Below, in pieces: positions 32,537 through 42,251 of a DNA stretch of 64,000 nt; positions within the stretch are counted from its first letter, which is position 1; every line of letters begins with the position of its first letter. Under the pieces are notes generated by a model. It was not told the DNA's origin, searched no databases, and saw only the letters and a list, made by a program, of their open reading frames with translations. This stretch comes from Bacteroides sp. (GTDB lineage: Bacteria; Bacteroidota; Bacteroidia; Bacteroidales; Bacteroidaceae): positions 19,279 to 83,278 of the forward strand of contig JALCME010000023.1 of assembly GCA_022648295.1 (NCBI GenBank), written 5' to 3'. The translations under genes and the position numbers were made by a program.

Positions 32537-35329
32537 TTATTCGTTTGTTTTCCCTATACTCCGGATATATTCATTAGGAGTGATTCCTGTAGCTTTTTTG
32601 AAGTAGCGGAAGAAGGAAGCACGTGAACTGAAGCCACATAACTCGGCAAGGGCACTTAGAGTATACTTGGAGTATTCGTCTTTATCTATAAGATGCTTAA
32701 ATTCTTCTATCCGGTAGTCGTTGATGTAATCGTAGTAATTTTTATTCAAATATTGGTTGAACAGAAAAGACATAGAGTGAGGAGAAGTGCCGAGTAAAGT
32801 AGCTAGATCAGCTAGTTTTAAATCGGGATTTATATATGGTTTTTCCTTATGCATGATATCCGATAAGTGGTCCGATAGTTTTTGGCAATCTTCATTACTT
32901 ATTTTATTCGTTTTATATTTCTCCCCTTTTGTATGTATGGCATCTTCTTCTGGCAGTTGTAGCATGGATGTATCTTGTACCGTTATCGCTTTAGCTTTCC
33001 TGCTCCGGTAATAAAGAAAATAGCCACCGGAGAATACTACGATTAATGCAAGGGTACTCAAACTCCATTTTAACCATGGATAGGCTATATGTATGGCTGC
33101 TTGAATCTCCGATGTTGGGTCTCCAATTTTTCTTAATTTAAAAAGATAATGACCAGAGGATAAATCGTAATACGTGATTTCTGATTGTCCGGTTAATACT
33201 TGCCATTCCTTATCTTCACCTTCCAGCTTGTATTCATAAGTCATGTAGGCAGGCTCGGTGTAATTGAAACTTGAGAAGTAAAGAGTCAAATTGTCTTGAG
33301 ATGAATTTAATTTTATATTATAATGTCCATTTTTTGTGACTCTAGGATGTATTGTTGGCTTTCCGTTAATATAGATATTAGTAATAGCAAGAGGATAATT
33401 GCACTGCTGTATTTTATTCTTTTTGTTGAGATCAAAAAAAATGAGTCCTTTGGAGTTACCCATCCATAATATGTTTTTGTTATCCTTCACTGGTGGGCAG
33501 AAAGTGAATATAGCACTTGGGATGCCATCTATAAAATTATAAGGAATAAAAGTGTTTTCCTTATCGTAACGATATAATCCGTTGGTAGTTCCTATCCAAA
33601 GCCATTTTTCTTTATCTTCTGCTATAAACATGCCGTCTTTTCCAGCCATTGGATTGTTGGAGCCTAACCTATGGAAATTTCCCATTGAAAGAGTGGAGAT
33701 ACACATATTACCTTTGTCGGGCAGAAAATAAAGGTTGTGTTCAGAATCTTCAAAAATTACTCTGATTTTTTCTTTGTCAATTGTGAAGTTGGGAGGGAAT
33801 ATTTCTGTCTTCAGACTTTGTGAAGAGGGGTCCCATATACACAGACCATTTTCCGTGCAAATCCATCCTTTGTGAGTGGAATCGAAAAAGATTTCGTATA
33901 CGTTTCCTTCTGGCAATCTGGAATTTGCAGTAGTGAAATGATTAATTTCTTTGCCATCTTTGTAGCGGTAAAGTCCCATTGAAGTTCCGATCCACAGGTT
34001 TCCTTCATTATCTTCCTTTATGCAGAAAATCTGACCCTTTAGAAAGGGTTGGGCTATATTGGGCTCAAAGTCTCGTATGGAAAGTGCTTGCGGATCAAAA
34101 ACATACATTCCTCCGCCATAAGTTCCTACATAGTATTGACCATGGTAATAGAGGCTGCACATGATCATGCTTGAGCGTAATTCAGGGGATTTGAAACTCT
34201 TGAAACATCTGGTGGTTTCGTTTATGTAGAAGAGTCCGTCACGTGAGCCGATAAGTCGTTCATTATTGTTAATAGCAATGGTACGGACGGGCATGTCTTT
34301 GGAATTGAAATATGGTGGGTAACTGTATGTTGAAAACAGATCGCGCTGATATAGGCTATAATCTAGTCCTAATTGGTAAAAACCGACCCAAAGGAGTCCG
34401 TCTCGATCTACCAATAGGGAGTATACGGAGTTTGAGCGCAGACTTTCGTCTTTACCTTGTTCGTGGCGAAAAGAACGCATAACCTTGTTCTGTCTGGTGG
34501 ATATGAAGTGAACACCATTTCCGTCGGTACCTACATATAACATATCTTTCCCATCGGTGGATATGGAAGAGATCACATTACAGCCCACATCAATGTAATG
34601 ACTGAATTTTCCGGTTGTCTTTTCATAGCGGATAAGACCCTGTTCCATGGTACCCAGATAGATATTCTGGTCTATGAGGGTGATATTACTGTAGCTGTTG
34701 CTGGCTCCGCCTGTAGTTTGGTGAAATGTGATTTTTTTGTCGGATGGGGACATGGAGTAAAGACCTTTGGCAGTGGCGATCCATAATTTCCCTTCGTTGT
34801 CGAGTGACAGACCTGCAATATTATTGGCGGTAGAGAGTACATTGGAATCGATTAAATAATGCTCCGTCTTTTCTTTATTATAGATAAACAGCCCTGATTC
34901 GCTTCCTATATAAAGATTACCTTTGTCATCCTTCAGGAGTGATCTTACCCCGTTTCGTATGAGGTTTGTTTCAATTTGTTCCAATTCCTCTTTTTGGGGG
35001 TTTATCCTCCACAGCCCCATGCCGTTTCCCATCCATATTTTTCTGTCATCTGTTTGGAGGATTACGTTTACTCGTTTTAGTTTTTCATTAGTGCCGGGAA
35101 TCTTATAGTGCTTGAGGCGTATTCCATCGAAACGTTCAAGAGAGTTTCCGGTGCCAATCCATACAAATCCTTCCGAATCCTTATAGAGTGCATTGACTAC
35201 CAGATCGGAAAGCCCTTCCGTGATCGATAGTCCGCGGAAAGTGTATGTATGCGGGTTCCCTGACAGTGTGCTTGATAATAAGAAAACTGTAAAAAGAAAT
35301 ATTAATATGTTCCTTATTGGATATTGCAT
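32537..35329 (-). CDS. Transmembrane one-component regulator: two-component-type beta-propeller sensor, Y_Y_Y, TM helix, cytoplasmic AraC HTH; no kinase or receiver domain
   Basis: Propeller repeats (GLYSMSPSDKK, LWIGTSMGLYRYKDG), TM WSLSTLALIVVFSGGYFLYY, then LSALAELCGFSSRASFFRYFKKATGITPNEY. Confidence 0.9.
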   Translation of the reverse strand: MQYPIRNILIFLFTVFLLSSTLSGNPHTYTFRGLSITEGLSDLVVNALYKDSEGFVWIGTGNSLERFDGIRLKHYKIPGTNEKLKRVNVILQTDDRKIWMGNGMGLWRINPQKEELEQIETNLIRNGVRSLLKDDKGNLYIGSESGLFIYNKEKTEHYLIDSNVLSTANNIAGLSLDNEGKLWIATAKGLYSMSPSDKKITFHQTTGGASNSYSNITLIDQNIYLGTMEQGLIRYEKTTGKFSHYIDVGCNVISSISTDGKDMLYVGTDGNGVHFISTRQNKVMRSFRHEQGKDESLRSNSVYSLLVDRDGLLWVGFYQLGLDYSLYQRDLFSTYSYPPYFNSKDMPVRTIAINNNERLIGSRDGLFYINETTRCFKSFKSPELRSSMIMCSLYYHGQYYVGTYGGGMYVFDPQALSIRDFEPNIAQPFLKGQIFCIKEDNEGNLWIGTSMGLYRYKDGKEINHFTTANSRLPEGNVYEIFFDSTHKGWICTENGLCIWDPSSQSLKTEIFPPNFTIDKEKIRVIFEDSEHNLYFLPDKGNMCISTLSMGNFHRLGSNNPMAGKDGMFIAEDKEKWLWIGTTNGLYRYDKENTFIPYNFIDGIPSAIFTFCPPVKDNKNILWMGNSKGLIFFDLNKKNKIQQCNYPLAITNIYINGKPTIHPRVTKNGHYNIKLNSSQDNLTLYFSSFNYTEPAYMTYEYKLEGEDKEWQVLTGQSEITYYDLSSGHYLFKLRKIGDPTSEIQAAIHIAYPWLKWSLSTLALIVVFSGGYFLYYRSRKAKAITVQDTSMLQLPEEDAIHTKGEKYKTNKISNEDCQKLSDHLSDIMHKEKPYINPDLKLADLATLLGTSPHSMSFLFNQYLNKNYYDYINDYRIEEFKHLIDKDEYSKYTLSALAELCGFSSRASFFRYFKKATGITPNEYIRSIGKTNE

Positions 35330-35357
35330 TTCATAGTTGGGATTTGCTTCGGATTAG

Positions 35358-35365
35358 CAAATATA
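35358..35365 (-). promoter_or_regulatory. Candidate -7 box (TATATTTG) of the AraC-type regulator
   Basis: TAnnTTTG 29 nt upstream of the start at 35329. Confidence 0.4.
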
Positions 35366-35429
35366 AGGAAAATATCGGTAGTCTACATGGCGGATTAAGT
35401 AAAATCTATCACTATATGGTCCTGCCTTT

Positions 35430-38201
35430 TTAGAAGAGCCTTTTTGATATATCTGTCTCTTTAGTTGAATGGGGCATGCCTTTTATGTTGACAAGAGCTT
35501 CTCCCGTGGTAGTGTAGTACCATCTCTCGCCTTTATATTCCAAAAGAATACTGACGGGTGTTGTTGCTTCAATTGTTACATCGGGAGTTGTGAGCCGGGT
35601 GCCATTGCCAAGAAACAGAGTGATGGTACCGCTTTTATCTTTTCTCCATAGGGCATATGTACCTTTCATATTCATATGACCACTTTCACATTCATTAGAT
35701 GGATTGTCTGAAGAAAGGATGAAATCGGTACATCCATTGCTTTGTTCGATGCATACGGCGATATTACTGTCTTTTTCTTTGCCGTTTACTTTTGGAAAGT
35801 TTACTTGGGATATGCAGCCGGGTTCTTTGACTGATGAAGGTTCGTAAATGGCGACGAACGGATGATGCCAAGCTTCTCCATGCTGACGGGCAACAAAAGT
35901 CAGAGTGGGCTGTTTCCTGATATCGTAAGGCATACCGGGAGTGCGACTCAATCCTTCAGTCATGGGCGCTGATGCTGTGAAAACTTGCTGGTTGGAGTCA
36001 CCTTTCATCCAAAGGTTCATATAGATGTCATCATCGTCTTTCATTCTTACGGTAAAAGTAGCTTTTATATCTTTGTTAGCCGGTGCCATTTTTTTGTTAT
36101 ATAAATAGGAGTATGCATAGAGATGTGCACCTGCAAATGCCAGTTCTTTCGTTGGCTGCAAATTTAAATCGGAACCATCAGTTCCGGTTAATGAAAGAGT
36201 TTGTCCGAGGTTGTGGTAAAAATAGTCGTGCATTTTGTCACCTCCAAACTCTTTCCGGCTACGGAAAATATCCACATAGTAACCTGTCTTGTCACTTGTA
36301 GTCACTATGCCCATTAGGCGTCTTTGATCGGCGCGACTTTCAGGTTCACGGAAGTTGACCTCGCTATAACTGATCGGACTAAAAAGCTTACCTGGGGCGG
36401 AGGGTAAGGGAAAACAGGACTCTAGCTGGAAAGCGTGGTTGCTTTTCATCACTGGATAGCTGGATATGCCATCAACACAGACGGTGTTGTGGCTGGGAAA
36501 TTGAGAGTAATATTCGGCATAATCCATTCCGCTGTATAAATAGAGCCCGATGCCGGCATCCGGCCCCAATACATAGCCTTTGCCGTAGAGCTCCATTGAA
36601 ATGCCATTAGCATGCATGTGATTGCCTAGGCTGGCATTTTGCGAGATCATCAGGCTATGGCGCGGGTTCATCCCGTTACGTTGTACCAGCCATGAGACAT
36701 TGGGCGCATAGAAGAGAGGAGAAACGTAATCTTCTATATGCCCGGGTTTAATTTTTTGTTTCAGTTCAAGCGGTTTATTGTTAAAGAAAGAACTGACCGA
36801 TACTGGTATATTGATGTTCTGTGCTATGGTATTCCCTGCCTCAGAATTGAGACATTTCAGTAGTGCCGTAAAATAGTTTTCCTGTTCTTCTTTCCCATTG
36901 GCTTGTGCGTTTTGAATCATACGGATAAAGAGATTGGGCTTCAGGTAGCTGGGATGTGTATCACCAAAGCCGCAAATCATTCTGTTGGGAAATAGATATT
37001 GTAGGTCGGCGGTTACTGCCTTTGGCAGTACTGGCATGGCCTTTACGAGATCATAATGGAGATTGTTGTCGAAGAGGTTGGTGAAGTCGGCATAGTCATT
37101 GAGTACGACGTTGCTATAGCCGGGACATTCCGCCCAGATTCCAGTGTTTGGGTCGAATCCGTAGTCTGCCAGTCTGGTCAGACTCCATTGGCGTATGCCG
37201 GAATGGTTCATCACATAATCAATGTAGTATTGCCGTCCCTTGTGGTCGAGGTATTGCGAGTTGTCTTCCAGAATGATACCTACATTCATAATATATCTCG
37301 CCTGTATTAAGTTCCAGTTGTTGTGGGGTACTCCGTTGTCTATAATGTTGTCCGCCCACTTCTTGAATGCTCCGGTATAAACAGGCATTTTGTCTTTGTA
37401 ATGCCTTAATAGGTATTCGTACAGAAAGTCGTACAGCGGCACTACGATATTGAGAGCATCTTCGTGGATTACTTCGAAAGAGGTCATACCTACCAAAGTT
37501 TGCTGGTGCCCGTGGTTGAGATCAATAGGGATATTGCGATAGTAGATGCCGCTCATGTAAGTGTCGAACACTCCGGATGCCAATCGGGCATATCGTTCGT
37601 CTCCCGTCAACCAGTACAGAAAAGCAGCATCACGGGCAATGCCGATGATTTCGCAGTTTATATTTTCAATATTACGTCCGGTTTTCGAGGGATGTACCTT
37701 TTCTTGGGGATGTCCGGGCAGGGAATTATTGCAAAAAGTTACGTTGCCGTTTTCATCGTCGTCGTAGGGGATGATGTTTTCCAATTTAGGCCTTCCATAA
37801 GTTGCCATCGTGCCACGTGTGCCAGTGTAGCGCACAGTGGGGACCGGAGCTTTTGGCCCTCCTGTATGGTCAAACGTTTCGCTTTTAATATAGACGTTTG
37901 TAGCATGCGTTTTCCAGTACATTGCTAAGCGCGACAGTAACCAATCGGATTGCTCCTCTGTTCGTTGGACGTAAATGTCCGTCCGTCTTTTTAGTTTTTC
38001 AAAGATGTCTTTTGCCCATGCTTCTTTTTCTATAAGTTTCAGCGTTTCGACCTTACCTTTAGGAGTCGTCATATATCGGGGATGTTCTTGTGGCAAGCTT
38101 TGAGGGATCGGCACTGTCTTTTGCTCTATCTGTGCATGTATAGGGCAAAAATTGAAAAAGAAAAGAATAAGGATATTTATCAGTACATTTGCAAACTTCA
38201 T
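35430..38201 (-). CDS. Heparinase II/III-like (alginate lyase-like N-terminal toroid) secreted protein
   Basis: Signal peptide; NNWNLIQARYIMNVG, WAECPGYSNVVLNDYADF, HMHANGISMELYGKGYVLGPDAG, YAEYYSQFPSHNTVCVDG. Confidence 0.78.
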   Translation of the reverse strand: MKFANVLINILILFFFNFCPIHAQIEQKTVPIPQSLPQEHPRYMTTPKGKVETLKLIEKEAWAKDIFEKLKRRTDIYVQRTEEQSDWLLSRLAMYWKTHATNVYIKSETFDHTGGPKAPVPTVRYTGTRGTMATYGRPKLENIIPYDDDENGNVTFCNNSLPGHPQEKVHPSKTGRNIENINCEIIGIARDAAFLYWLTGDERYARLASGVFDTYMSGIYYRNIPIDLNHGHQQTLVGMTSFEVIHEDALNIVVPLYDFLYEYLLRHYKDKMPVYTGAFKKWADNIIDNGVPHNNWNLIQARYIMNVGIILEDNSQYLDHKGRQYYIDYVMNHSGIRQWSLTRLADYGFDPNTGIWAECPGYSNVVLNDYADFTNLFDNNLHYDLVKAMPVLPKAVTADLQYLFPNRMICGFGDTHPSYLKPNLFIRMIQNAQANGKEEQENYFTALLKCLNSEAGNTIAQNINIPVSVSSFFNNKPLELKQKIKPGHIEDYVSPLFYAPNVSWLVQRNGMNPRHSLMISQNASLGNHMHANGISMELYGKGYVLGPDAGIGLYLYSGMDYAEYYSQFPSHNTVCVDGISSYPVMKSNHAFQLESCFPLPSAPGKLFSPISYSEVNFREPESRADQRRLMGIVTTSDKTGYYVDIFRSRKEFGGDKMHDYFYHNLGQTLSLTGTDGSDLNLQPTKELAFAGAHLYAYSYLYNKKMAPANKDIKATFTVRMKDDDDIYMNLWMKGDSNQQVFTASAPMTEGLSRTPGMPYDIRKQPTLTFVARQHGEAWHHPFVAIYEPSSVKEPGCISQVNFPKVNGKEKDSNIAVCIEQSNGCTDFILSSDNPSNECESGHMNMKGTYALWRKDKSGTITLFLGNGTRLTTPDVTIEATTPVSILLEYKGERWYYTTTGEALVNIKGMPHSTKETDISKRLF

Positions 38202-38403
38202 ATTCTTATGTTTTTAAGTTTTGAAAGGACGCTATTTTAGCTTAATACGAATAAGATACTCTACTTACTCAATAGGGACTTACCCTTCAACTTAGTTTGT
38301 AATCTTCTTCCCAACTTCCTTTCAGGAAAGCTTAAGAGTATATTACGCAATGAATATTTAGTTCACGTATATTTTACATGTCTATATTATAGGAAGTCCT
38401 TTT

Positions 38404-39252
38404 TTATGAAGAACAATTAATAAACCACTGTATTACCTTTTCACTATAGGTTTTGGAAATAGGAATATCCGGTACTCTATCTACACCTAAATCCATGTAC
38501 ATTCCGTCTTTACGGCGTTGAATCACTTTGACCTGATCAAAATTGACCATGTATGAACGATGGCAACGCTGCACGTTGGTCTTTATGAAACTTTCTTCAA
38601 TGGTTTTGAGTGAATTTCGGAGCATAAATTTACTCACAATACCCTTATTCAAATACCATATGCATACATAATTGTCCGCTGATTCAATATAAAGCAGATT
38701 ATCCCGTTTTACTGATAGACGAAGTTCATTTTTCTCATCATAGAAGGAATATACATTTTGTTGAGCGGCAGCTTCTTCATGCTCACCGGAGAGCATCAGT
38801 AATTGTCGTTCCTTTTCACGATAGGAAAAGTAGAGATGTAAAGCTGCATAGGGTAGGAGCAATACAAGGCTTGTATTGACTACCGACTCTTTGAACACAG
38901 CCAGATATTCACGCTTTGGACTAAGCACAAGAGTGTAGACAGTGTAAAACAAAGCCATGAAGAATATTTCCAATAAAATCCAGATGGCGTAAGCAGGATA
39001 GGATATGGCATGTTTCTTTCCGTAATAGTACATAATAATCCGGCTGATGACCACAACCAATACTCCGGTGAGGATAATGAGACTTGAAAAGAGGAAGAAC
39101 TTAAATTCGGATACATTGTACCAACTTTCCGAACTGAAAGGCTTATATATGTTGATAAAGATCAGCGCGAAAAAAGCTGTTAGCAAAATCAATCGCACGA
39201 TATTGCTTTTTTCGTAGATGTAATTCGGTATGTTGTTTGAACGACCTTCCAT
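38404..39252 (-). CDS. Membrane-anchored LytTR-type DNA-binding protein
   Basis: Four predicted TM segments, then LRLSVKRDNLLYIESADNYVCIWY...RCHRSYMVNFDQVKVIQRRKDGMYMDL. ORF to 39276; Met9 start favoured because a TACTTTTG box lies at 39274-39281. Confidence 0.85.
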   Translation of the reverse strand: MEGRSNNIPNYIYEKSNIVRLILLTAFFALIFINIYKPFSSESWYNVSEFKFFLFSSLIILTGVLVVVISRIIMYYYGKKHAISYPAYAIWILLEIFFMALFYTVYTLVLSPKREYLAVFKESVVNTSLVLLLPYAALHLYFSYREKERQLLMLSGEHEEAAAQQNVYSFYDEKNELRLSVKRDNLLYIESADNYVCIWYLNKGIVSKFMLRNSLKTIEESFIKTNVQRCHRSYMVNFDQVKVIQRRKDGMYMDLGVDRVPDIPISKTYSEKVIQWFINCSS

Positions 39253-39431
39253 AAATATTCTCTTTCCTGTGGACAAAAGTAAAGAAAATCCGGTTGATTT
39301 TAGCCCCTGATATCGTTTTTCTGTCCCTCATTTAACCTTTTTGTCCCTGTCGTCATGCTGTAAGCCCATTTTTTTGCAAAGCATGAAAAAGTGTTGTTTG
39401 TTTGTATCGTAAAAGTAGATAATGTACAGCT

Positions 39432-40577
39432 ATGGATTTATTAACTCGTATGCAATATTTGAATCAGCTATTCTCTTATGAGCGGAAAGCGGAGATTGCG
39501 GATCGTCAATTGGAAATTATTCCTTTTCGTTTTATCCAAACTACCGGTGCCAACGAGATTGAAGACTTTCAGAAGGAACTGTCCGGAACTGATTTCTGTC
39601 CGGAGACGGATGATCATATTAAGGAGAATCAATCATTTACCTATACTGTTTTTAATCCGTTAAGACAGGATAAAGCAGGGCAGGCGATTATTCTATTGCA
39701 CGGATTGAATGAGCGGACATGGGAAAAGTATCTTACCTGGGCTGAATATTTGGCTGAAAATACCGGCAAGCCCGTTATTCTGTTTCCCATAGCATTCCAT
39801 ATGAATCGCACGCCACGACTTTGGTGCGATCCGCGTGCCGCATTGCCTTGGGCGGACCGGAGGAGACAGGAAGTGGAAGGATTGCGTAATTCTACCTTTG
39901 CTAATGTGGCACTAAGCAGCAGAATTTCTAAAAATCCGTTACGGTTTTATGCTTCAGGAAGGGAGTCGGCATATAATGTTTGGCAACTGGTTTCGGAAAT
40001 AAAAAGTGGGATGCATCCTTTATTTAAAGAAGGTACAGACATTAATATATTTGCTTATTCGATAGGGGCGTTTCTTGCTCAGATCCTTTTATTGGCCAAC
40101 CCGGATGAGTTGTTTACGGATACGCGTCTTTTTATGTTTTGTGGCGGGTCCATATTTAGTAAAATGGATGGGAGGGCTCGTGATATTATGGATCAGGATG
40201 CTTTTGACCGGATGGAGCATTATTTTACTCATAGTTTTATTGAGCGGACGACGGTACCCCATACCTTTAAAAATGATTTTCTGGAGCATGCGTTTAAGTC
40301 GATGATTCGTCCGGATGTGTTGCCGGATTTTAGAGAACGTTTCTTTGAGCGTGCATGTGACCGTGTCCGTGCTATCTCGTTGAAGAAAGATGCGGTGATA
40401 CCAACAGTCGGAATCCTTTCCGCTTTAGGAGAGGCTTCGAAAAAAATATTGAAGGAGATGGATTTTCCTTTTCTTTATTCCCATCAGGTCCCTTTTCCTG
40501 TCCGTGGAAAAATTGAAGCGGAGCAAGTGAACAAAGCCTTTACTTCTGTTTTTAATCAGGCTGCTTCTTTTCTGTAA
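39432..40577 (+). CDS. Alpha/beta-hydrolase-like protein (DUF6051-like)
   Basis: QAIILLHGLNERTWEKYLTWAEYLAENTGKPVILFPIAFH; INIFAYSIGAFLAQILL nucleophile-elbow-like motif. Confidence 0.6.
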   Translation: MDLLTRMQYLNQLFSYERKAEIADRQLEIIPFRFIQTTGANEIEDFQKELSGTDFCPETDDHIKENQSFTYTVFNPLRQDKAGQAIILLHGLNERTWEKYLTWAEYLAENTGKPVILFPIAFHMNRTPRLWCDPRAALPWADRRRQEVEGLRNSTFANVALSSRISKNPLRFYASGRESAYNVWQLVSEIKSGMHPLFKEGTDINIFAYSIGAFLAQILLLANPDELFTDTRLFMFCGGSIFSKMDGRARDIMDQDAFDRMEHYFTHSFIERTTVPHTFKNDFLEHAFKSMIRPDVLPDFRERFFERACDRVRAISLKKDAVIPTVGILSALGEASKKILKEMDFPFLYSHQVPFPVRGKIEAEQVNKAFTSVFNQAASFL

Positions 40578-40612
40578 AATTTGTAAGTAAATCTTTCTCA
40601 TAAAGTAAAGCA

Positions 40613-40655
40613 CTCTTCCCCGTAGAGAAACGAAACGTTGCTCTACGGGGAAGAG
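40613..40655. terminator. Bidirectional terminator between convergent genes
   Basis: Perfect 15-bp stem CTCTTCCCCGTAGAG / CTCTACGGGGAAGAG. Confidence 0.85.
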
Positions 40656-40695
40656 ATGTTCCTCTGCGAGATTATTAAAGGTCCTTAGAAGGACT

Positions 40696-42204
40696 TTATA
40701 CGTGTAATTCCAAAATGAAGCGAGCTCCTTTGGTATAGCTATTTTCCAAGGTCAGGCTACCGCTCATTTTTGTTGCAATGAGCGAACAGATCGGTAAACC
40801 AAGTCCATCGCCATGTGTGAGATCTTTTACCTCGGTAAAAGGTTTGAAAAGATTGTCCTGCATTTCGGATGGGATGCCGGGCCCGGTATCTGTAACGACG
40901 AATTGGTGGGTATGCGCTCCTCGTTTTTTGAAATCGAGCCATATCTTTCCCCCTTCAGGCGTGTGCTCAGCCGCGTTATTTAATAGATGGATGAGAATAC
41001 GTTCTAATTGTTCGGGATTAGTTTTGACACTCAATTTAGGAGCATTAACGGTAGCGGTGACGTCCGGCCTTGCTTTACCTTTTATTTTGTCCATCACGTT
41101 TTCGCAAAAAGTGCTGATATTAATTTCGTGCATCTCGTATGTTTCTGAGAGTGTGCTTTCCAGTTCCGATAAAACCTGAATATGTTCGGCAAAAGCATGT
41201 AGAGCTTGTACGCCGGGTTGCTTTCCGTCCAGAGTGTCCAGTGTTGGCCCCATTTGAGCTGAAATGTTTCGGATGAATTGAGTTTTTAGTTCATTATGTT
41301 CATTAGCTATGCTAATTGCTTTTTTTTGCTTCCGGGTTAGTAAGATGAAACGGAGTAATATGATTCCTCCTACTATAAGTACTGCTACAAGTATAGCACT
41401 TACGATGCATAGTCCGATGATGACGTAATGTCTGGTTGAAATGGATTTCTCCTTGTCTTGAATGATTTGCTGACTTTCGTTATATTTTCGTTTCAAAACG
41501 GTCAATTCGTCTTGTGCAGTAAGTGCTTTAACAGAGTCTGTCCAAATGATGTATTTGTCATAGGTACGTGCCACTAAGCTGGCATTGTTTGCTTTTTGAG
41601 CAATAGAAATCAAAGTTTTATAGCAATCATTTACTTTAGGATAGTTCTTTTGCTGCTTGTATTTTACTATTAGTTTTTTGAAGCAGGCGTCTCCCTGTGT
41701 GTACATTCCAAAAGTGTAGTAATAATTAGCTTGGGTGTATAGAAGGTCTTCGTTGATGGAATCGCTACGGGAGGCTTTGGCATATTCCGTCAGTTGGTCC
41801 AATATCTCTTTTGCTTGAGCAGCCCGTTTTAAGGCTATATACATTTGTAATCTTTCTCCGCCGACAAGGAAATGCAGTTCCGGCATGGCTTTGCTCTGTT
41901 TCTGTTCGCCATTTGCTATCAATTGGTCCATAGCACGGCAGAGATCAAATGCCTCTTTGTAATAATTTTCTCTGTGGTATAGCTTACAAGTCTGGATGCC
42001 ACATTTTACCGCCCGGGCATAGTCTTGCTGGTTAGCAAAAGCACCGTATGCCTGAAGGTACAAGTAGCGTGCTTTGATGTATTCTTTTTGCTCAAGGTTG
42101 GTCTGTGCCTGTTTCATAAGCTCATCAGCGCGAGTGGTGTTTTGCGCGAGAACTGTTGTGCCTAAACAGAGCACAATGGAGAGTATGAAAACGAGTTGTT
42201 TCAT
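40696..42204 (-). CDS. TPR-containing histidine-kinase-like protein with degenerate HisKA
   Basis: N-terminal TPR repeats, TM, HATPase N/G1/G2 boxes (LLNNAAEHT, DTGPGI, GDGLGLPIC), but the H-box reads FIRNISAQMGPTL. Confidence 0.85.
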   Translation of the reverse strand: MKQLVFILSIVLCLGTTVLAQNTTRADELMKQAQTNLEQKEYIKARYLYLQAYGAFANQQDYARAVKCGIQTCKLYHRENYYKEAFDLCRAMDQLIANGEQKQSKAMPELHFLVGGERLQMYIALKRAAQAKEILDQLTEYAKASRSDSINEDLLYTQANYYYTFGMYTQGDACFKKLIVKYKQQKNYPKVNDCYKTLISIAQKANNASLVARTYDKYIIWTDSVKALTAQDELTVLKRKYNESQQIIQDKEKSISTRHYVIIGLCIVSAILVAVLIVGGIILLRFILLTRKQKKAISIANEHNELKTQFIRNISAQMGPTLDTLDGKQPGVQALHAFAEHIQVLSELESTLSETYEMHEINISTFCENVMDKIKGKARPDVTATVNAPKLSVKTNPEQLERILIHLLNNAAEHTPEGGKIWLDFKKRGAHTHQFVVTDTGPGIPSEMQDNLFKPFTEVKDLTHGDGLGLPICSLIATKMSGSLTLENSYTKGARFILELHV

Positions 42205-42233
42205 AAGTCTTACTATTTATCTGAATCTGATAG

Positions 42234-42241
42234 CAAAAGTA
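42234..42241 (-). promoter_or_regulatory. Candidate -7 box (TACTTTTG)
   Basis: TAnnTTTG 30 nt upstream of the start at 42204. Confidence 0.4.
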
Positions 42242-42251
42242 AAAAATATAT

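Noticed and set aside
37464-37928. 154-aa plus-strand ORF inside the heparinase-like gene
   Set aside because: Antisense shadow of a well-supported CDS; no recognisable domain.
40613-40655. Long perfect palindrome considered as a mobile-element end
   Set aside because: Located between convergent genes with typical terminator geometry and no transposase nearby.
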